From NCBI RefSeq assembly GCF_902499075.1, contig NZ_CABVPP010000017.1, positions 42,586 through 106,585 of the forward strand: 64,000 bases of DNA, given 5' to 3'. The DNA is from Burkholderia pseudomultivorans. GTDB lineage: Bacteria > Pseudomonadota > Gammaproteobacteria > Burkholderiales > Burkholderiaceae. The notes under the pieces were generated by a model, which was not told the DNA's origin, did no database searches, and worked only from the letters and a program-made list of their open reading frames with translations. Positions 18,869-30,057 of this stretch are shown piece after piece (within the stretch, counting starts at the first letter, position 1; each line of letters begins with the position of its first letter). The position numbers and the translations under genes are program-made.

Positions 18869-20062
18869 TCAGGCGTAGCGGCGCAGGCGCATCGCAAATT
18901 CCTGCAGCGCCTTGATGCCGCTTTGTTCCGCGCGATGACACCAATCCTGCAATTGCGCGAGCAGCTGTTCGCGCGAGGCGGTCGAGCGGTCCCAGATCGC
19001 GGCGAGATCCTGGCGCAGCTGGAAGTACGTATGCAGCTTCTGGCTGTTCGCGAAGATTTCCGGCAGCAGCTTCTTCTGCGGCTCGTCGAGGCCGTCGGCA
19101 TCCTTGTGGAACCACTTGCGCGCGCCGCGCATCAGCTGGTACTTCTCGCCGCCGATTTCCTTCAGGTGCGCGAGCTCCTGACGGTATGCACGCTTCACGG
19201 CCTTGCCGTAGCGCGCCATCACCTCGTAGCGGTTCGACAGCACGGCCTGCAGCGTTTCCTGGTCGAGCACCGTCTTCGGCTTGTTCAGGCGCGGCGTCGG
19301 TGCGACCTTCTTGACCTTCGCGAGACCGAACGCCGACATGATGCGGATGTACATCCAGCCGATGTCGAATTCGTACCACTTGTTCGACAGCTTCGCCGAC
19401 GTCGCGAACGTGTGGTGGTTGTTGTGCAGCTCTTCGCCGCCGATCACGATGCCCCACGGGAACAGGTTCGTGCTCGCGTCGGCCGAGTTGAAGTTGCGGT
19501 AGCCCCAGAAGTGGCCGAAACCGTTGACGACGCCCGCGGCCCAGAACGGGATCCAGACCATCTGCACGGCCCACACGGTGAGGCCGAGCACGCCGAACAG
19601 CGCGACGTCGATCACCATCATCAGGCTCACGCCGAGGATCGGGTACTTCGAGTAGAGATTGCGCTCGATCCAGTCGTTCGGCGTGCCGTGGCTGAACTTG
19701 CGCATCGTCTCCTCGTTCTTCGCTTCCGCGCGATAGAGCTCGGCGCCTTCGAGGAACACCTTCCAGATGCCGCGCGTCTGCGGGCTGTGCGGATCCTCTT
19801 CGGTTTCGCACTTCGCGTGGTGCTTGCGATGGATCGCGGCCCACTGGCCGGTCAGCATGCCCGTGGTCATCCACAGCCACGCACGGAAGAAATGGCTGGC
19901 GATCGGATGCAGCTCCAGCGCGCGGTGCGCCTGGCAGCGGTGCAGATAGACCGTCACGCCGATGATCGTGACGTGCGTGACGGCAAGCGCGAACAGCACG
20001 ACCTGCCACCACGAAAAACGCAGGAGCCCGTGGGAAAGAAAATCGAGCAGGGAATTCAACAA
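18869..20062 (-). CDS. acyl-CoA delta-9-type fatty acid desaturase
   Basis: This 397-residue integral membrane di-iron desaturase (OLE1/DesC type) introduces a double bond into fatty acyl chains, tuning membrane fluidity. The three histidine boxes are present: HRCQAHRAL (about 41), HRKHHAK (about 78) and LHNNHHTF (about 218). Hydrophobic pairs at about 8-35 and 150-195 make up the membrane part. The C-terminal 130 residues are helical and charged, longer than in minimal desaturases. It has no fused cytochrome b5 or ferredoxin, so an external electron donor is needed. It stands alone. Confidence 0.9.
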   Translation of the reverse strand: MLNSLLDFLSHGLLRFSWWQVVLFALAVTHVTIIGVTVYLHRCQAHRALELHPIASHFFRAWLWMTTGMLTGQWAAIHRKHHAKCETEEDPHSPQTRGIWKVFLEGAELYRAEAKNEETMRKFSHGTPNDWIERNLYSKYPILGVSLMMVIDVALFGVLGLTVWAVQMVWIPFWAAGVVNGFGHFWGYRNFNSADASTNLFPWGIVIGGEELHNNHHTFATSAKLSNKWYEFDIGWMYIRIMSAFGLAKVKKVAPTPRLNKPKTVLDQETLQAVLSNRYEVMARYGKAVKRAYRQELAHLKEIGGEKYQLMRGARKWFHKDADGLDEPQKKLLPEIFANSQKLHTYFQLRQDLAAIWDRSTASREQLLAQLQDWCHRAEQSGIKALQEFAMRLRRYA

Positions 20063-20273
20063 GGCAGTTACCTGTGGTGAGTGCGGCGCCGGCGACAGGC
20101 CGGCGTCAGAAAGATGAAAGCATACCGCGGATAGACCGAAATTTTACTTCAACCGTTCCAAGTCTTTGTAAAAAATGAATATTTTCTTGTCATGACGCAA
20201 CGCGGACAGTCCACGGACGGACCGGGAAGGCGCGGCGCTCCGGTTCTGGCCGGCTCGCCCGCGCGCCGGCCGC

Positions 20274-21698
20274 CTAAACCGCCGGAGATTGCCCGTTCGC
20301 CGCGCCGTCGGGCGGCGCGCCGGCGGCGCTCGCCGCGATCGCCGGACGGCCGGAGCCCGGCCCCGGGTCCGGTTCGCCTGCGCCCGCACCGGCGCCCGCG
20401 AACCCGTCCGGCAGCCCGATCACACGCACCTCGCGCTGCGGGAACGGAATCGAGATCCCGTGCTCGACGAACAGCCGCCAGATGTTCCGGTTCACGGCCG
20501 AACGCACGCCTCCCGTGCCTTTTGCCGCATCCTCGATCCAGAAGCCGAGCTCGAGGTCGATGCCGTCCGCGCCGAAGCCGACCAGATACGGCGTCGGCGC
20601 CGGCTCGGCGAGCACGCGCGGCACGTCCTTCGCCGCCTCGGCGAGCAGCGCGAGCGCCTGCTCGACGTCGTTCGTGTACGCGACCTGCACCGCGAGCTTC
20701 GCATAGCCGCGCGTCAGGTACGACGACTGGTTCTGCACGACGTCGGTGATCAGCTTCTCGTTCGGAATCAGCGTCTCGTTGCCGTCGAGGCCGCGCACGA
20801 CCGTATAGCGCGTGCGGATCTGCGTGACGACGCCCTGCAGGCCGCCGACGCTGATCGCATCGCCGAGCCGCAGCGACCGGTCGAGCAGGATGATGAAGCC
20901 CGACACGTAGTTGCTCGCGATCTTCTGCAGCCCGAAGCCGAGGCCGACGCCCACCGCGCCGCCGAACACGCCGAGCACCGTCACGTCGATGCCGACCAGC
21001 GACAGCCCGATCAGGATCGCCGCGAACGCGAGCAGCGCGCGGCCGACCCGCGACAGCACGACCTTCAGGTTCGCGTCGAGCGTGCTCGCGCGCGCAAGCC
21101 GCTCCTCGAACACCGAGCCGAGCCACATCGCGACCATCAGCGTCACGCACACCCACAGCGCGCCGGAGATCAGCGACAGCAGCGTCAGGTGCGCGTTGGC
21201 GACGCGGAACTGCACGCTGTCGAGCCAGTCGAGCACGTCGCGCTGGATGCCGAGCACGGTCAGCACCATCGCGGCCCACACGATCACCGACACGATCTTC
21301 TCGACGATCGACAGCCACGCATGCGTGTGGCCGTCGCGCGCGAACACGCGCCGCGCGAAGAAGAACAGCACGTAGATCAGCCCGATGCCGAACAGCGGCA
21401 CGAGTGCGAGCGACAGCAGCGACGTCGACATGAACGGCTCGAACGCGAGCTGCGCGGCCAGCACGACGAGGCCGCCGAACAGCGGGAACAGCGCGCGCTT
21501 CAGGCTTTGCGCGCCCGCGCCGGGCATGCGGCCGGCAGCGCGCCGGCGCGCGTCGATGCGGCCATGCACGAAGCGCGCCGCGACCCACGCGAAACACAGC
21601 GCGCCGACCAGGATCGCCGCCTGCCAGATCATCACCGGCTGGTTGAAGTCGCGGATCACCGACGCGAGCCGGTGCGACAGCAGTCGGTTCTCCATCAT
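20274..21698 (-). CDS. MscS-family mechanosensitive channel
   Basis: This 474-residue protein has about six transmembrane helices followed by a MscS channel domain. The pore helix GVFGGAVGVGLGFGLQKIASNYVSGFIILLDRSLRLGD shows the Gly/Ala pattern and the QKIASNYVSG hinge of MscS. The beta domain TQIRTRYTVVRGLDGNETLIPNEKLI and the alpha/beta vestibule VAYTNDVEQAL follow. It releases solutes when membrane tension rises in hypo-osmotic shock. The N-terminal extension makes it larger than E. coli MscS. It is 15 bp after the RsmB-like gene and probably co-transcribed with purN-rsmB. Confidence 0.9.
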   Translation of the reverse strand: MMENRLLSHRLASVIRDFNQPVMIWQAAILVGALCFAWVAARFVHGRIDARRRAAGRMPGAGAQSLKRALFPLFGGLVVLAAQLAFEPFMSTSLLSLALVPLFGIGLIYVLFFFARRVFARDGHTHAWLSIVEKIVSVIVWAAMVLTVLGIQRDVLDWLDSVQFRVANAHLTLLSLISGALWVCVTLMVAMWLGSVFEERLARASTLDANLKVVLSRVGRALLAFAAILIGLSLVGIDVTVLGVFGGAVGVGLGFGLQKIASNYVSGFIILLDRSLRLGDAISVGGLQGVVTQIRTRYTVVRGLDGNETLIPNEKLITDVVQNQSSYLTRGYAKLAVQVAYTNDVEQALALLAEAAKDVPRVLAEPAPTPYLVGFGADGIDLELGFWIEDAAKGTGGVRSAVNRNIWRLFVEHGISIPFPQREVRVIGLPDGFAGAGAGAGEPDPGPGSGRPAIAASAAGAPPDGAANGQSPAV

Positions 21699-21713
21699 CC
21701 GTGCCCTGCTCCG

Positions 21714-22979
21714 TTACTGCGCCGCGCGCCGCTCGAGCACCGCGGCGAAGAAGCCGTCGGTCGCGTGGCGATGCGGCCACAGCGACAGGTAGTCGCCCGT
21801 CTCGAGCTCGATGCGCTGGTCGGCCAGCACCTTCTGTGCGGGCACCAGCACGAAGTCCGGATGATCGGCGAGGAACTGCTCGACGATGCGCTCGTTCTCC
21901 GCGTCGAGCACGCTGCAGGTCGCGTAGACGAGCCGGCCGCCCTTCTTCACGAGGCGCGCCGCGCTCGCGAGGATCGACGCCTGCTTCGGCGTCAACTCGT
22001 CGATCGACGTACGCGTCTGGCGCCATTTCAGGTCCGGATTGCGGCGCAGCGTGCCGAGGCCGCTGCACGGCGCGTCGACCAGCACGCGGTCGATCTTGCC
22101 GGCGAGCCGCTTGATCTTCGCGTCGTGCTCGCTGTCGATCAGCACCGGGTTCACGTTCGACAGCCCGCTGCGCGCAAGGCGCGGCTTCAGCTTCGCGAGG
22201 CGCTTTTCCGATACGTCGAACGCGTAAAGGCGCCCGGTCGAGCGCATCATCGCGCCGAGCGCGAGCGTCTTGCCGCCCGCGCCCGCACAGAAATCGACGA
22301 CCATCTCGCCGCGGCGCGGTGCGACCAGCGAGCACAGCAGCTGGCTGCCTTCGTCCTGCACCTCGATCTGGCCCTCCTCGAACAGCTTCAGGCGCGTGAG
22401 CGCCGGCTTGCCGACCACGCGCACGCCGAACGGCGCGAACGGCGTCGCGCCGGCATCGATGCCGTTCGCGCGCAGCGCGTCGATCACCTGGTCGCGCGAC
22501 GCCTTCAGCGCGTTCGCGCGCAGGTCCAGCGGCGCCGGATAATTCAGCGCGGCCGCGAGCTGCGCGAGCTCCTCGGCCTCGAAGCGGGTGGACAGCGCCT
22601 GCTGGATCCAGTCCGGCAGGTTCGTGCGGATGCGCACCGGCAGGCTGGCCGGATCGATCTTCGACACGTGCTCGAGCCACGCCGCCTCGGCCGGCGACAC
22701 GAACGGCTTCAGCGCGTTGCGGCCCATCGTCTGCATCAGGCCGAGCAGCGTCAGGCGCCGTGCGGGGCTGCCCGTGCCGCTTTCGGCGAGGTGCGCGAAC
22801 TCCATCTTCCGGCGCAGCACCGCGAACACGGCCTCGGCGATCACGCCGCGCTCGGCGTGGCCGAGCTTCGGATGCGCGCGGAAGAACCGGCTCGTCGTCG
22901 CGTCGGCGGGGCCGGTGAACTTCAGCACTTCGGCCAGCAAAGTCTCGGTCTGGCCGATCAGGAATCCGTGCAGCTTCAT
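21714..22979 (-). CDS. RsmB/NOP-family rRNA (cytosine-C5) methyltransferase
   Basis: This 421-residue SAM-dependent RNA m5C methyltransferase carries the AdoMet site VVDFCAGAGGKTLALGAMM, motif IV DAPCSGLGTLRRNPDLKW with its product-release Cys, and motif VI YATCSVLDAENE with the catalytic Cys. The N-terminal 150 residues are helical, but they are not the NusB-like domain usual at this position in E. coli RsmB, so the exact target (16S C967 or another site) is uncertain. The ATG overlaps the purN stop (ATGA). Confidence 0.88.
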   Translation of the reverse strand: MKLHGFLIGQTETLLAEVLKFTGPADATTSRFFRAHPKLGHAERGVIAEAVFAVLRRKMEFAHLAESGTGSPARRLTLLGLMQTMGRNALKPFVSPAEAAWLEHVSKIDPASLPVRIRTNLPDWIQQALSTRFEAEELAQLAAALNYPAPLDLRANALKASRDQVIDALRANGIDAGATPFAPFGVRVVGKPALTRLKLFEEGQIEVQDEGSQLLCSLVAPRRGEMVVDFCAGAGGKTLALGAMMRSTGRLYAFDVSEKRLAKLKPRLARSGLSNVNPVLIDSEHDAKIKRLAGKIDRVLVDAPCSGLGTLRRNPDLKWRQTRTSIDELTPKQASILASAARLVKKGGRLVYATCSVLDAENERIVEQFLADHPDFVLVPAQKVLADQRIELETGDYLSLWPHRHATDGFFAAVLERRAAQ

Positions 22980-23638
22980 ACGCCCTCACTCGTTTCGGGT
23001 TGCGGTTGGTCCGCGAAAATCCAGCGCGCCTCTTCCGGCGCCACGACCGCACGGCCGTTCTCGAGGCGCAGGCGCCCTTCGACGAACCAGCGCACCGCGC
23101 GCGGATACAGCACATGTTCGACCGCCAGCACGCGCTGCGCGAGCGCGGCCGCGTCGTCGCCGGCGCGCACCGGCACCGCGCCCTGTGCGACGATCGCACC
23201 GCTGTCGAGTTCGGGAATCACGAAATGCACGCTCGCGCCATGCAGCGCGACACCGGCGTCGAGCGCCTGCTGGTGCGTGTGGATGCCCTTGAAACTCGGC
23301 AGCAGCGACGGGTGGATGTTCAACAGCAGCCCCTCGAATCGTCTGACGAATTCGGGCGTCAGGATGCGCATGAAGCCGGCCAGCACGACCAGATCGGGCG
23401 CGAAGCGGTCGATCTCGGCGGCGAGCGCCGCATCGAAGCTGTCGCGGCTGTCGAACGATCGGTGGTCGACCACCGCGGTCGCCACCCCGTGCGACGCGGC
23501 AAAGGCCAGGCCGGCCGCATCGGGCCGGTTGGCGATCACGGCCGCAACCTGGGCCGGCCACCGCTCCTGCGCGCATGCGCGGACGATGGCCTCCATGTTG
23601 CTGCCGCGACCGGAAATCAGGATCACGAGTTTTTTCAT
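22976..23638 (-). CDS. purN: phosphoribosylglycinamide formyltransferase
   Basis: This 220-residue GAR transformylase transfers a formyl group from 10-formyl-tetrahydrofolate to GAR, the third step of purine synthesis. It begins MKKLVILISGRGSNMEAIV. The catalytic Asn/His/Asp are in LLNIHPSLLPSFKG (N and H) and VIPELDSGAIVAQ (Asp). The length fits the family. It is the first gene of a minus-strand group with the RsmB-like and mscS genes, and it diverges from ribF across 122 bp. Confidence 0.96.
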   Translation of the reverse strand: MKKLVILISGRGSNMEAIVRACAQERWPAQVAAVIANRPDAAGLAFAASHGVATAVVDHRSFDSRDSFDAALAAEIDRFAPDLVVLAGFMRILTPEFVRRFEGLLLNIHPSLLPSFKGIHTHQQALDAGVALHGASVHFVIPELDSGAIVAQGAVPVRAGDDAAALAQRVLAVEHVLYPRAVRWFVEGRLRLENGRAVVAPEEARWIFADQPQPETSEGV

Positions 23639-23760
23639 CCGCGAATTTTACCATTCGGCCCTGCGTTTCCCCCCTCCTCAGCCGCCCGGCCGCCCGAACG
23701 TTTATAATCTTCTGCTTTGCGGCACTTCACCGCCCATTCCCCGACGCTGCATCCGCTATC

Positions 23761-24753
23761 GTGAAAGTCTTCCGCGGCCTGCCCAACGCCGAGAGCCGCG
23801 CGCCGTGCGCGCTGACGATCGGCAACTTCGACGGTGTCCATCGCGGCCACCAGGCCCTGCTCGCGCGCGTGCGCGCGGCAGCGGACGCGCGCGGCCTGCC
23901 CGTGTGCGTGATGACCTTCGAGCCGCATCCGCGCGAGTTCTTCAATCCGGCCGGCGCGCCGCCGCGCATCGCGATGCTGCGCGACAAGCTCGAGGCGCTG
24001 CGCGACCACGGCGTCGACCGCGTCGTCGTCGAGCATTTCAACCACACGTTCGCAAGCCAGACGCCGCAGGCGTTCGTCGAGCGTACGCTGGTCGGCGGGC
24101 TGCACACGCGCTGGATGATGGTCGGCGACGATTTCTGCTACGGCGCGAAGCGCGCGGGCACCTTCGACACGCTGAAGGCGGCCGGCGAGCAGTACGGTTT
24201 CGAAGTCGAGCAGATGGGCACGATCGCCGGCAGCGACGGCACGCGCATCTCGAGTTCCGGCGTGCGCGCCGCGCTCGCGGCGGGCGATCTCGACGCGGCC
24301 GCGAGCGCGCTCGGCCACGGCTATGCGATCAGCGGCCATGTCGCGCACGGGCTGAAGCTCGGCCGCGACCTCGGCTTCCCGACGCTGAACCTGCCGATCG
24401 CGCACAAGCGACCGGCGCTCGCGGGCATCTTCGTCGTGCAGGTGCACGGCCTCGGCCCGGCGCCGCTGCCGGGCGTCGCGAGCCTCGGACTGCGCCCGAC
24501 CGTCGACGATTCCGGCCGCGTGCTGCTCGAAGTCCACCTGCTCGACTGGCACGGCGACGCATACGGCAAGCTGATCCGCGTCGAATTCCTGAAGAAGCTG
24601 CGCGACGAGGCGAAGTTCGACGATCTCGAGGCGCTGTCGCGCGCGATCGCGCTGGACGTCGCGAATGCGCGCGCGTACTTCGCCGGGCGCGACCGTGCGC
24701 CGGGCAGCCGCGCGACCGGCTTCGCGACGTCGGCGACCGACCGAATTAGCTGA
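23761..24753 (+). CDS. ribF: bifunctional riboflavin kinase / FMN adenylyltransferase
   Basis: This 330-residue enzyme phosphorylates riboflavin to FMN and then adenylylates it to FAD. The N-terminal adenylyltransferase domain has LTIGNFDGVHRGHQALL and the nucleotide motif GDGTRISSSGVR. The C-terminal kinase domain has GHVAHGLKLGRDLGFPTLNL and SLGLRPTVDD. The start is the GTG at 23761, because homologues begin VKVFRGLPN; the open frame upstream lacks conserved sequence. It heads the conserved ribF-ileS-lspA cluster. Confidence 0.95.
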   Translation: MKVFRGLPNAESRAPCALTIGNFDGVHRGHQALLARVRAAADARGLPVCVMTFEPHPREFFNPAGAPPRIAMLRDKLEALRDHGVDRVVVEHFNHTFASQTPQAFVERTLVGGLHTRWMMVGDDFCYGAKRAGTFDTLKAAGEQYGFEVEQMGTIAGSDGTRISSSGVRAALAAGDLDAAASALGHGYAISGHVAHGLKLGRDLGFPTLNLPIAHKRPALAGIFVVQVHGLGPAPLPGVASLGLRPTVDDSGRVLLEVHLLDWHGDAYGKLIRVEFLKKLRDEAKFDDLEALSRAIALDVANARAYFAGRDRAPGSRATGFATSATDRIS

Positions 24754-24858
24754 TCCGGCCGGCGGCGCGCGTGCGCCGCATCCCCGCGCCGCCGCTTGCG
24801 CGCGCACACCCGATTCACGACGCACGAGCGTCCCCCCGATTGAGATAGCGATCCCATC

Positions 24859-27696
24859 ATGAGCAACAAGAAAGCCGATTCGAAACCGCAGGCCAAGTAT
24901 CCGGTCAACCTGCTCGACACGCCGTTCCCGATGCGCGGCGACCTGCCCAAGCGCGAACCGCAGTGGGTCAAGGAATGGGAGGAGCGCGGCATCTACGAGA
25001 AGATCCGCGCGGCCAGCCAGGGCCGGCCGAAGTTCATCCTGCACGACGGCCCGCCGTATGCGAACGGCGACATCCACCTCGGCCACGCGGTCAACAAGAT
25101 CCTGAAGGACATCGTCGTGAAGTCGCGCAACATGGCCGGCTTCGACGCGCCGTACGTGCCGGGCTGGGACTGCCACGGGATGCCGATCGAGATCCAGATC
25201 GAGAAGCAGTTCGGCAAGTCGCTGCCGGCCGCCGAAGTGATGACCAAGGCGCGCGCGTACGCGACCGAGCAGATCGAGAAGCAGAAGATCGGCTTCAAGC
25301 GCCTCGGCGTGCTCGGCGACTGGGCGAACCCGTACAAGACGATGAACTTCGTCAACGAGGCGGAGGAAATCCGCGCGCTCGGCAAGATCATCGAGAAGGG
25401 CTACGTGTATCGCGGCCTGAAGCCGGTGAACTGGTGCTTCGACTGCGGCTCGGCGCTCGCCGAGGCGGAAGTCGAGTACAAGGACCGCACCGACCCGACG
25501 ATCGACGTGATGTTCCCGTTCGCCGAACCGGAAAAGACCGCGCAGGCGTTCGGCCTGCCGGCGCTGCCGCGCGCCGAAGGCGGCATCGTGATCTGGACCA
25601 CGACGCCGTGGACGATCCCCGCGAACCAGGCGCTCAACCTGCATCCGGAAGTCGTCTACGCGCTGGTCGACACCGAGCGCGGGCTGCTGATCGTCGCCGA
25701 GGAGCGCGTCGCCGCGTGCATGGAAGAATTCAAGCTGACCGGCCGCGTCGTCGCGACCGCGCCGGGCGTGAAGCTCGTCAACCTGCGCTTCCACCACCCG
25801 CTCGCGTCGGCCCATCCCGGCTACAAGCGCACGTCGCCCGTCTACCTCGGCGACTACGTGACGACCGACACCGGCACCGGCGTCGTGCACTCGTCGCCCG
25901 CGTACGGCGTCGAGGATTTCGTCTCCTGCAAGACGCACGGGATGACCGACTCCGACATCATCAACCCGGTGATGGGCGACGGCCGCTATATCGAATCGCT
26001 GCCGCTGTTCGGCGGCCTGTCGATCTGGGACGCGAACCCGAAGGTCGTCGACGCGCTGCGCGACGCGGGCACGCTGCTGCGCAGCGAGAAGTACACGCAC
26101 AGCTACATGCACTGCTGGCGCCACAAGACGCCGATCATCTACCGCGCGACGTCGCAGTGGTTCGCCGGGATGGACGTGAAGCCGCGCGACGGTGGCAACA
26201 CGCTGCGCGAAACGGCGCTCGAAGGCGTCGACGCGACCGCGTTCTACCCGTCGTGGGGCAAGCAGCGCCTGTTCAGCATGATCGCGAACCGCCCGGACTG
26301 GACGCTGTCGCGCCAGCGCCAGTGGGGCGTGCCGATGGCCTTCTTCGTGCACAAGGAAACCGGCGAGCTGCATCCGCGCACGCTGGAATTGCTCGAGGAA
26401 GTCGCGAAGCGCGTCGAGCAGTCGGGCATCGAGGCGTGGCAGTCGCTCGACGCGCGCGAGCTGATCGGCGACGACGCGAACCTGTACGAAAAGAACCGCG
26501 ACACGCTCGACGTGTGGTTCGACTCCGGCACGACGCACTGGCACGTGCTGCGCGGCTCGCACAAGGATCAGCTGCAGTTCCCGGCCGACCTGTACCTCGA
26601 AGGCTCGGACCAGCACCGCGGCTGGTTCCATTCGTCGCTGCTGACCGCGTCGATGCTCGACGGCCGCGCGCCGTACAAGGGGCTGCTCACGCACGGCTTC
26701 ACGGTCGACGGCGAAGGCCGCAAGATGAGCAAGTCGCTCGGCAACGGCATCGATCCGCATGAAGTCGCGAACCGCCTCGGCGCGGAAATCATCCGCCTGT
26801 GGATCGCGTCGACCGACTATTCGGGCGAGCTCGCGATCTCCGAGGAAATCCTGAAGCGCGTGACCGAAGGCTATCGCCGCATCCGCAACACGCTGCGCTT
26901 CCTGCTCGCGAACCTGTCGGACTTCGACTATGCGCAGCACGCGGTGCCGGCCGACGAATGGCTCGAGATCGATCGCTATGCGGTCGCGTTCTCCGCGCAG
27001 CTGCAGACCGAACTGCTCGCGCACTACGAGAAGTACGAATTCCACCCGGTCGTCGCGAAGCTGCAGACGTACTGCTCGGAAGACCTCGGCGGCTTCTACC
27101 TCGACGTGCTGAAGGACCGCCTGTACACGAGCGCGCCCGACTCGCGCGCGCGCCGCTCCGCGCAGACGGCGCTGTACCACCTGACGCAGGGCCTGCTGCG
27201 CGTGCTCGCGCCGTTCCTGTCGTTCACGGCCGAAGAAGCGTGGAAGGTGTTCCAGCCGGCCAGCGACACGATCTTCACGGAAACCTACTACGCGTATCCG
27301 GAAGTCGCGGACGCGGCCGCACTGATCGAAAAGTGGGCGCTGCTGCGCGACGTGCGCGGCAACGTGACGAAGGCGCTCGAGGAAGCGCGCACCGCGAACC
27401 GCATCGGCTCGTCGCTGCAGGCCGAAGTGACGGTGCACGCGAGCGGCGCGCGCCACGACGCGCTCGCGAGCCTCGGCGACGACCTGAAGTTCGTGCTGAT
27501 CACGTCGGCCGCGACGGTCGTCAAGGTCGACGACGAAGCGCAGGAAAGCGTCGACGTGGCCGCATCGAAGTATCAGAAGTGCGAACGCTGCTGGCACTAC
27601 CGCGACGACGTCGGCGCGCACGCCGACCACCCGACGCTGTGCGGCCGCTGCTTCTCGAACCTGTTTGAAAACGGCGAAATCCGGAGCGCTGCGTAA
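24859..27696 (+). CDS. ileS: isoleucyl-tRNA synthetase
   Basis: This is a 945-residue class Ia aminoacyl-tRNA synthetase. The HIGH-type motif is [11 protein letters not shown] (HLGH), and KMSKS is in [11 protein letters not shown]. The editing (CP1) domain includes [16 protein letters not shown] and [16 protein letters not shown]. The C-terminal zinc finger has two CxxC pairs, [10 protein letters not shown] and CGRCFSN. Presence of the zinc finger indicates the bacterial type, not the mupirocin-resistant eukaryote-like type. It lies between ribF (105 bp) and lspA (2 bp), the standard arrangement. Confidence 0.98.
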   Translation: MSNKKADSKPQAKYPVNLLDTPFPMRGDLPKREPQWVKEWEERGIYEKIRAASQGRPKFILHDGPPYANGDIHLGHAVNKILKDIVVKSRNMAGFDAPYVPGWDCHGMPIEIQIEKQFGKSLPAAEVMTKARAYATEQIEKQKIGFKRLGVLGDWANPYKTMNFVNEAEEIRALGKIIEKGYVYRGLKPVNWCFDCGSALAEAEVEYKDRTDPTIDVMFPFAEPEKTAQAFGLPALPRAEGGIVIWTTTPWTIPANQALNLHPEVVYALVDTERGLLIVAEERVAACMEEFKLTGRVVATAPGVKLVNLRFHHPLASAHPGYKRTSPVYLGDYVTTDTGTGVVHSSPAYGVEDFVSCKTHGMTDSDIINPVMGDGRYIESLPLFGGLSIWDANPKVVDALRDAGTLLRSEKYTHSYMHCWRHKTPIIYRATSQWFAGMDVKPRDGGNTLRETALEGVDATAFYPSWGKQRLFSMIANRPDWTLSRQRQWGVPMAFFVHKETGELHPRTLELLEEVAKRVEQSGIEAWQSLDARELIGDDANLYEKNRDTLDVWFDSGTTHWHVLRGSHKDQLQFPADLYLEGSDQHRGWFHSSLLTASMLDGRAPYKGLLTHGFTVDGEGRKMSKSLGNGIDPHEVANRLGAEIIRLWIASTDYSGELAISEEILKRVTEGYRRIRNTLRFLLANLSDFDYAQHAVPADEWLEIDRYAVAFSAQLQTELLAHYEKYEFHPVVAKLQTYCSEDLGGFYLDVLKDRLYTSAPDSRARRSAQTALYHLTQGLLRVLAPFLSFTAEEAWKVFQPASDTIFTETYYAYPEVADAAALIEKWALLRDVRGNVTKALEEARTANRIGSSLQAEVTVHASGARHDALASLGDDLKFVLITSAATVVKVDDEAQESVDVAASKYQKCERCWHYRDDVGAHADHPTLCGRCFSNLFENGEIRSAA

Positions 27697-27698
27697 AT

Positions 27699-28199
27699 AT
27701 GGCGAAAACCCTGTCGAAACCGGCCAGCGGCGCGCTCGCGCCCTGGCTCGGCATTTCGCTGATCGTGATCCTGTTCGACCAGCTGTCGAAGATCGCGATC
27801 CAGAAAACGTTCGCGTACGGCGCGCAGCATGCGCTGACGTCGTTCTTCAACCTCGTGCTGGTGTACAACCGCGGCGCCGCGTTCGGCTTCCTGTCGACCG
27901 CGAGCGGCTGGCAGCGCTGGGCATTCACCGCGCTCGGCGTCGGCGCGACGCTCGTGATCTGCTTCCTGCTGAAGCGCCACGGCCACCAGCGGCTGTTCAG
28001 CCTGTCGCTCGCGCTGATCCTCGGCGGCGCGCTCGGCAACGTGATCGACCGGATCATCTACGGCCACGTGATCGACTTCCTCGATTTCCATCTCGGCGCG
28101 TGGCACTTCCCGGCGTTCAACCTCGCCGACTCCGCGATCACGGTCGGCGCGGTGCTGCTGATCTACGACGAACTGCGTCGCGTGCGCGGCGCGCGCTAA
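27699..28199 (+). CDS. lspA: lipoprotein signal peptidase (signal peptidase II)
   Basis: This 166-residue inner-membrane aspartyl protease has four transmembrane helices. It cuts the signal from diacylglyceryl-modified prolipoproteins. The two catalytic aspartates are in [18 protein letters not shown] and [11 protein letters not shown], with the conserved [14 protein letters not shown] on the periplasmic side. It starts 2 bp after the ileS stop, so expression is coupled. Confidence 0.96.
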   Translation: MAKTLSKPASGALAPWLGISLIVILFDQLSKIAIQKTFAYGAQHALTSFFNLVLVYNRGAAFGFLSTASGWQRWAFTALGVGATLVICFLLKRHGHQRLFSLSLALILGGALGNVIDRIIYGHVIDFLDFHLGAWHFPAFNLADSAITVGAVLLIYDELRRVRGAR

Positions 28200-28273
28200 G
28201 CGCGCATACTCTGCGTCGACGGTCGGCCGCGCGCCGGCCGCCGGCCGTCTCGTTCGACCCTTGGAGACCTGAG

Positions 28274-29485
28274 TTGGCACACGCGGAACTCGCTGGAAAA
28301 CACCTCGTTCTCGGCCTGACGGGCGGCATCGCCTGCTACAAGATCGCCGAGCTCACCCGGCTGCTGACCAAGGCAGGCGCGACCGTGCAGGTCGCGATGA
28401 CCGAAGCGGCCGCCCAGTTCATCACGCCCGTCACGATGCAGGCGCTGTCCGGCCGGCCCGTCTACACGAGCCAGTGGGATGCGCGCATCGACAACAACAT
28501 GGCGCACATCGATCTGTCGCGCGAAGCCGACGCGATCGTGATCGCACCCGCATCGACGGACTTCCTCGCGAAGCTCGCGCACGGCTTCGCGGACGACCTG
28601 CTGTCGACGCTGTGCGTCGCCCGCGATTGCCCGCTGCTGGTCGTGCCGGCAATGAACCGCCAGATGTGGCAGAACCCGGCCACGCAGCGCAACGTCGCGC
28701 AATTGCGCGCCGACGGCGTGGCGGTGCTCGGCCCCGATTCGGGCGCGCAGGCGTGCGGCGAAGTCGGCGACGGCCGTATGCTCGAGCCCGAGGCGATCTA
28801 CGAAGCGATCGTTTCCCATTTCCAGCCGAAGCGGCTCGCGCACCGCCGCGTGCTGATCACGGCCGGCCCGACCTTCGAGCCGCTCGATCCGGTGCGCGGC
28901 CTGACGAACCGCTCGAGCGGCAAGATGGGCTTTGCGCTCGCGCGCGCCGCGCAGCAGGCCGGCGCCGAAGTCCATCTGGTCGCGGGGCCGGTCGCGCTCG
29001 ACACGCCGTGGGGCGTGTACCGCGAGGACGTGCAGACCGCGCAGCAGATGTACGACGCGGTGATGAACGCGGTCAACGACGCCGACATCTTCATCGCGGT
29101 TGCCGCGGTCGCCGACTGGCGCGTTGCGCAGCCAGCCGAGCACAAGATGAAGAAGACGGCCGACCGCAAGATGCCGCAGCTCGAATTCGTCGAGAACCCC
29201 GACATCCTCGCGTCGGTCGCCGCGCTGCCCGATCCGCCGTTCTGCGTCGGGTTCGCGGCCGAGAGCGGCGACCTCGACGTGCACGGCGACGAGAAGCGCA
29301 AGCGCAAGAACGTGCCGCTGCTGGTCGGCAACCTCGGGCCGCTGACGTTCGGCCGCGACGACAACGAAGTCGTGCTGTTCGAGGCGTCCGGCCTCACGCG
29401 ACTGCCGCGTGCGCCGAAGGACGAACTCGCGCACGCGCTCGTCGCGGAGATCGCGAAGCGCCTGCCCGACAACCGCCTGATCTGA
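28274..29485 (+). CDS. coaBC: bifunctional phosphopantothenoylcysteine decarboxylase / phosphopantothenate-cysteine ligase
   Basis: This 403-residue CoaBC (Dfp) performs two successive steps of coenzyme A synthesis. The N-terminal flavin decarboxylase (about 1-190) has [44 protein letters not shown] and the [14 protein letters not shown] loop. The C-terminal ligase has [30 protein letters not shown] and [11 protein letters not shown]. The start is a TTG at 28274 preceded by GGAG seven bases upstream; no ATG fits, and the Rossmann strand begins ten residues later. Part of the ribF-ileS-lspA-coaBC-dut run. Confidence 0.95.
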   Translation: MAHAELAGKHLVLGLTGGIACYKIAELTRLLTKAGATVQVAMTEAAAQFITPVTMQALSGRPVYTSQWDARIDNNMAHIDLSREADAIVIAPASTDFLAKLAHGFADDLLSTLCVARDCPLLVVPAMNRQMWQNPATQRNVAQLRADGVAVLGPDSGAQACGEVGDGRMLEPEAIYEAIVSHFQPKRLAHRRVLITAGPTFEPLDPVRGLTNRSSGKMGFALARAAQQAGAEVHLVAGPVALDTPWGVYREDVQTAQQMYDAVMNAVNDADIFIAVAAVADWRVAQPAEHKMKKTADRKMPQLEFVENPDILASVAALPDPPFCVGFAAESGDLDVHGDEKRKRKNVPLLVGNLGPLTFGRDDNEVVLFEASGLTRLPRAPKDELAHALVAEIAKRLPDNRLI

Positions 29486-29540
29486 TCCCTCGCGCGACGG
29501 CACGCGCCGTCGCGCCCTTTCCGACCGAATCGACGACCGC

Positions 29541-29987
29541 ATGAAACTCGACCTGAAGATTCTCGACGCGCGCATGCGCGACTACCTGCCCGCCTACGCG
29601 ACCACCGGCAGCGCCGGCCTCGACCTGCGCGCGTGCCTCGACGCGCCGCTGACGCTGAAGCCGGGAGAAACGGCGCTCGTGCCGACCGGCCTCGCGATCC
29701 ATCTGGCCGACCCCGGCTACGCGGCGCTGATCCTGCCGCGCTCGGGCCTCGGCCACAAGCACGGCATCGTGCTCGGCAACCTCGTCGGCCTGATCGACTC
29801 CGACTACCAGGGCCAGCTGATGGTCTCGACGTGGAACCGCGGCCAGACCGAGTTCGTGCTGAACCCGTTCGAGCGGCTTGCGCAGCTCGTGATCGTGCCG
29901 GTCGTGCAGGCGCAGTTCAACATCGTCGACGATTTCGCGCAGAGCGAGCGCGGTGCCGGCGGGTTCGGCAGCACCGGTCGCCACTGA
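29541..29987 (+). CDS. dut: dUTP diphosphatase
   Basis: This 148-residue trimeric dUTPase hydrolyses dUTP to dUMP, keeping uracil out of DNA and feeding thymidylate synthesis. All five motifs are present: [42 protein letters not shown], and the flexible C-terminal [12 protein letters not shown]. It follows coaBC as in many proteobacteria and is ended by the terminator at 30007-30029. Confidence 0.97.
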   Translation: MKLDLKILDARMRDYLPAYATTGSAGLDLRACLDAPLTLKPGETALVPTGLAIHLADPGYAALILPRSGLGHKHGIVLGNLVGLIDSDYQGQLMVSTWNRGQTEFVLNPFERLAQLVIVPVVQAQFNIVDDFAQSERGAGGFGSTGRH

Positions 29988-30006
29988 GCGTCGTACCGGA
30001 TACGCA

Positions 30007-30029
30007 AAAGGGCCCGCGGGCCCTTTTTT
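30007..30029. terminator. bidirectional intrinsic terminator after dut
   Basis: AAAAGGGCCC and GGGCCCTTTTTT form a near-perfect palindromic hairpin between the convergent dut and COG4705-like genes, with U-runs on both strands. Confidence 0.9.
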
Positions 30030-30057
30030 GTTGCTCGCCGTCCGGGCGCGCCGCGCG

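Noticed and set aside
20149-24749. Long open frames on both strands overlapping mscS, rsmB, purN and ribF
   Set aside because: Same artefact of high GC; the real genes in these positions have clear catalytic motifs and ribosome-binding sites.
23635-27630. A very long open frame antisense to ribF and ileS
   Set aside because: It is a third-position GC artefact: it mirrors conserved genes, has low-complexity Arg/Ala/Val sequence and no family signature.
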